64,000 nt of DNA from Comamonadaceae bacterium. Its GTDB lineage: Bacteria > Pseudomonadota > Gammaproteobacteria > Burkholderiales > Burkholderiaceae_C. The notes beneath the pieces are model-generated. The model made no database searches, was not told where the DNA came from, and saw nothing but the letters and a program-made list of their open reading frames with translations. Of this stretch, positions 61,946-64,000 are shown in pieces. The stretch spans positions 1-64,000 of the forward strand of contig JAIXRJ010000042.1 in NCBI GenBank assembly GCA_027485235.1, in the 5' to 3' direction. The position numbers and the translations under genes are program-made. Position 1 is the stretch's first letter, and each line of letters begins with the position of its first letter.

Positions 61946-64000
61946 ATGCCCGACGTGTCTGACTTGCCCAAGGACTTGCCTGAGCGCCATGGCCCCCGCA
62001 TTGTGGGCATCGGGGCATCGGCCGGGGGGCTGGCGGCGCTGAATGCATTCTTTGCGCAAGTGAGTCTCGACTCGAATTGCGCTTATGTGGTGGTGCAGCA
62101 CATGGGGCCCGATTACCCGAGTTTGCTCAGCGGTTTGCTGCAGCAGGTCACGGCCTTGCCGGTGCACGAAGCGCAGGACGGCGCGGTGATGGCCGCCAAC
62201 GCCGTGTACGTGATGCCCAGCGACGGCGAGTTGACCGTGGTGCGGGCTTGCCTGCATTTTCGTGCGGCACACCGAGTGAAGGGGCCGCGCAGCCCGCATT
62301 TTCCGATCGATGCTTTTATGATCTCCTTGGCCAAAGACCAAGCAGATCGGGCGGTGGGGGTGGTCTTGTCCGGCATGGGCAACGACGGCACGCAGGGCCT
62401 GCTGGCCATTCACGCGCAGGGCGGTTTGTGCTTAGCTCAGCAGGCTGACACAGCCGCGTTTTCGTCCATGCCCCAAAGTGCGATCGACGCCGCCTGCGTC
62501 GATGACGTGGCCGCGCCGCAAGACTTGCCATCGCTGATCGTGCAGCGCTTGACCGCTTTGAACTGCGCAGCCCCGCCCGCGCAGTCAACCAGCAGTCTGG
62601 ACTCACCAGCGGACAGTTTGCAGGCCATCGTGCAATGGATGCGCCAGCAGCACAAACACGATTTGTCGCTGTACAAAACGAGTACTTTGCGTCGCCGCGT
62701 GGAGCGGCGCATGCAGGTGCACCAGCTGGCCACCATGGCGCTGTATTACGGGTACTTGCAGTCCCATCCGCAAGAGCTGGATTTGTTGCTTTCCGAAATC
62801 CTGATCGGTGTGACCGCATTTTTCAGAGACCCGCAGGTCTGGCTCGACCTGGCGCAAGAGGCCTTGCCGGCCCTGCTGGCCCAGCCGGGGACGGGTCCGC
62901 TGCGGGCTTGGGTGCTGGGCTGCTCCACCGGAGAAGAGGCCTACACCCTGGCCATGGTCTTGCAAGAGTCGAAAGAGGCTTGGGCCTTGGCCAATCCCTC
63001 GGTTGTGCCGAGACCCGTGCAAATCTTTGCCACCGACTTGAACGCAGCCGCCATCCTGGTGGCACGCAAAGGCTGGTACAACGCCCAGGCCTTGGCCGAG
63101 CTCAGTGACGCGCGACGGGCCCGGTTTTTTGTGCCCCACGAGGGCGGCTATCGGATCCAAGCCGAGATCCGGAGCCAGGTCCTGTTTGCCCGCCATGACG
63201 TGATTCAGGATCCGCCCTTTACCCAACTCGACCTCTTGACCTGCCGCAATGTGTTGATCTATTTCAACGCCACATTGCAGCGGCGTTTGATGCCCTTGTT
63301 TCACTTCAGCTTGCGCCCTGGTGGGGTGATGCTCTTGGGCAGCTCTGAAACTGTGGGGCGATCGCAAAACCTGTTCACCGTACTGAATGCCAAGTCGCGC
63401 CTTTACCGCCGCAACGAAAAGCCTTTGTCGCGCGGCCCGGTCGACTTTCCCACCCACCCGCCATTGAAAGCACGCAGCGCCGTGCAGGAGTCGTCTGTGT
63501 CCCCGCCCTCATCCAACGCCCTTTCGAACTTGCAATCGCTGGCCGATCAGGTCCTGTTGCAGACGTTTTCCCCCGCTGCTGTGCTGGTCAATGCGGCGGG
63601 CGACATTGTCTACATCAGCGGACGAACGGGTCGCTATCTGGAGCCCGCTGCGGGCAAAGCCAATTGGAATGTGCACGTCATGCTGCGCCCGGCTTTGCGA
63701 TCGCCTGTGGCCAAGGCTTTGCAGCAGGCGTTGCAAGGGCGGCAAGCGGTGGTCTTGCACGCATTGCCGCTTGAAGGCGATGGACAAAGCCAACTGCAAG
63801 TGACTGTGCAACCCCTGCAAGACCCCCAGCCCTTGGCAGGCATGGTCATGCTGGTATTCAAGGAAATGGCGACGCCCGCTGCAGCGGGCGCAGACGCTGC
63901 AACCACTTCTTCCCCTTCTTCGCCCACGTCGGCAGATTTGCAAAGCGCTCGGGAAGAAATTTCGGCCTTGCGCCACGAGATGCTGGCGTCTGCCGATGAA
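61946..64000 (+). CDS. CheB-CheR-PAS chemotaxis-type fusion protein, 3' end off the window
   Basis: 685 codons are open to the right edge. Residues about 18-195 form a CheB methylesterase without receiver domain, with catalytic serine in VGIGASAGGLAAL, histidine in VVVQHMGP and aspartate in LSGMGNDGTQG. Residues about 205-470 form a CheR methyltransferase, with LYKTSTLRRRVERRM, ILIGVTAFFRDPQVW, the SAM motif GCSTGEEAYTLAMVL, FATDLNAAAI and LLTCRNVLIYF. A PAS-like segment follows (about 520-640), and a helical stretch begins at the edge. Such fusions often continue into further PAS and histidine kinase domains. It begins immediately after the Crp/Fnr stop. Confidence 0.9.
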   Translation, partial: MPDVSDLPKDLPERHGPRIVGIGASAGGLAALNAFFAQVSLDSNCAYVVVQHMGPDYPSLLSGLLQQVTALPVHEAQDGAVMAANAVYVMPSDGELTVVRACLHFRAAHRVKGPRSPHFPIDAFMISLAKDQADRAVGVVLSGMGNDGTQGLLAIHAQGGLCLAQQADTAAFSSMPQSAIDAACVDDVAAPQDLPSLIVQRLTALNCAAPPAQSTSSLDSPADSLQAIVQWMRQQHKHDLSLYKTSTLRRRVERRMQVHQLATMALYYGYLQSHPQELDLLLSEILIGVTAFFRDPQVWLDLAQEALPALLAQPGTGPLRAWVLGCSTGEEAYTLAMVLQESKEAWALANPSVVPRPVQIFATDLNAAAILVARKGWYNAQALAELSDARRARFFVPHEGGYRIQAEIRSQVLFARHDVIQDPPFTQLDLLTCRNVLIYFNATLQRRLMPLFHFSLRPGGVMLLGSSETVGRSQNLFTVLNAKSRLYRRNEKPLSRGPVDFPTHPPLKARSAVQESSVSPPSSNALSNLQSLADQVLLQTFSPAAVLVNAAGDIVYISGRTGRYLEPAAGKANWNVHVMLRPALRSPVAKALQQALQGRQAVVLHALPLEGDGQSQLQVTVQPLQDPQPLAGMVMLVFKEMATPAAAGADAATTSSPSSPTSADLQSAREEISALRHEMLASADE

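Noticed and set aside
1-64000. tRNA, rRNA and CRISPR arrays
   Set aside because: No cloverleaf-like segments, rRNA stretches or regularly spaced repeats were recognised by eye. A tRNAscan or CRISPR search could still find a missed tRNA.

Overview
The window looks like a chromosomal segment of a betaproteobacterium in the Burkholderiales, most likely Comamonadaceae (Limnohabitans/Rhodoferax-like). This is inferred from gene order and protein style: glyQ-glyS-gmhB-plsC, a LiuR-controlled leucine catabolic cluster, Bug-type binding proteins, tandem-fused UvrA and a VC_2705-type symporter with its DUF4212 partner. No rRNA, tRNA, CRISPR array or intact insertion sequence was seen.

Layout. 1-4.5 kb: end of glyQ, glyS, gmhB, plsC and a YgjP-like metallopeptidase, all forward. 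4.5-28.5 kb: acyl-CoA and leucine degradation. LiuR and its two palindromic operators stand between an MBL-fold hydrolase and a run holding a thioesterase, isovaleryl-CoA dehydrogenase, carbonic anhydrase, thiolase, SDR, a second acyl-CoA dehydrogenase, YchJ and a HAD phosphatase. A mostly reverse-strand light/DNA-repair block (two photolyase/cryptochrome proteins, an anchored hypothetical, a MerR regulator, then forward Rrf2 and a 55-residue DUF2256 protein) interrupts the catabolic genes. These resume with an AraC regulator divergent from liuB-dinB-liuC-hydrolase-liuD, then ghrA, the HMG-CoA lyase gene, DUF1289 and an HCCA isomerase. Together the liu genes convert isovaleryl-CoA to acetoacetate and acetyl-CoA.

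28.6-35.3 kb: transport. A Na+/solute symporter with its DUF4212 subunit, a TPR protein, a small membrane protein, a lone second DUF4212 protein, and an MFS transporter behind a structured leader with an intrinsic terminator abutting its ribosome-binding site. 35.4-41.4 kb: a 2009-residue tandem-fused UvrA whose reading frame contains three palindromic repeats. 41.6-50.5 kb: housekeeping and metabolism (methyltransferase, HAD phosphatase, SPOR protein, Bug protein plus haloacetate-dehalogenase-like hydrolase, YecA-like protein, AsnC regulator, glmS).

50.5-58.3 kb: an accessory region that turns visibly AT-rich after 52.5 kb. It has a methyltransferase with a regulatory domain, a fucosyltransferase-like protein, two sulfotransferases, a small methyltransferase, a glycosyltransferase-like protein and an IS5-type transposase remnant. 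Two related sequences in inverted orientation lie near its edges. 58.4-64 kb: HU followed by a SET-domain lysine methyltransferase, a glycine-zipper lipoprotein, a 48-residue lmo0937-type membrane protein, a YqjD/YqjE-like pair, VF530, a Crp/Fnr regulator, and a CheB-CheR-PAS protein that runs off the end.
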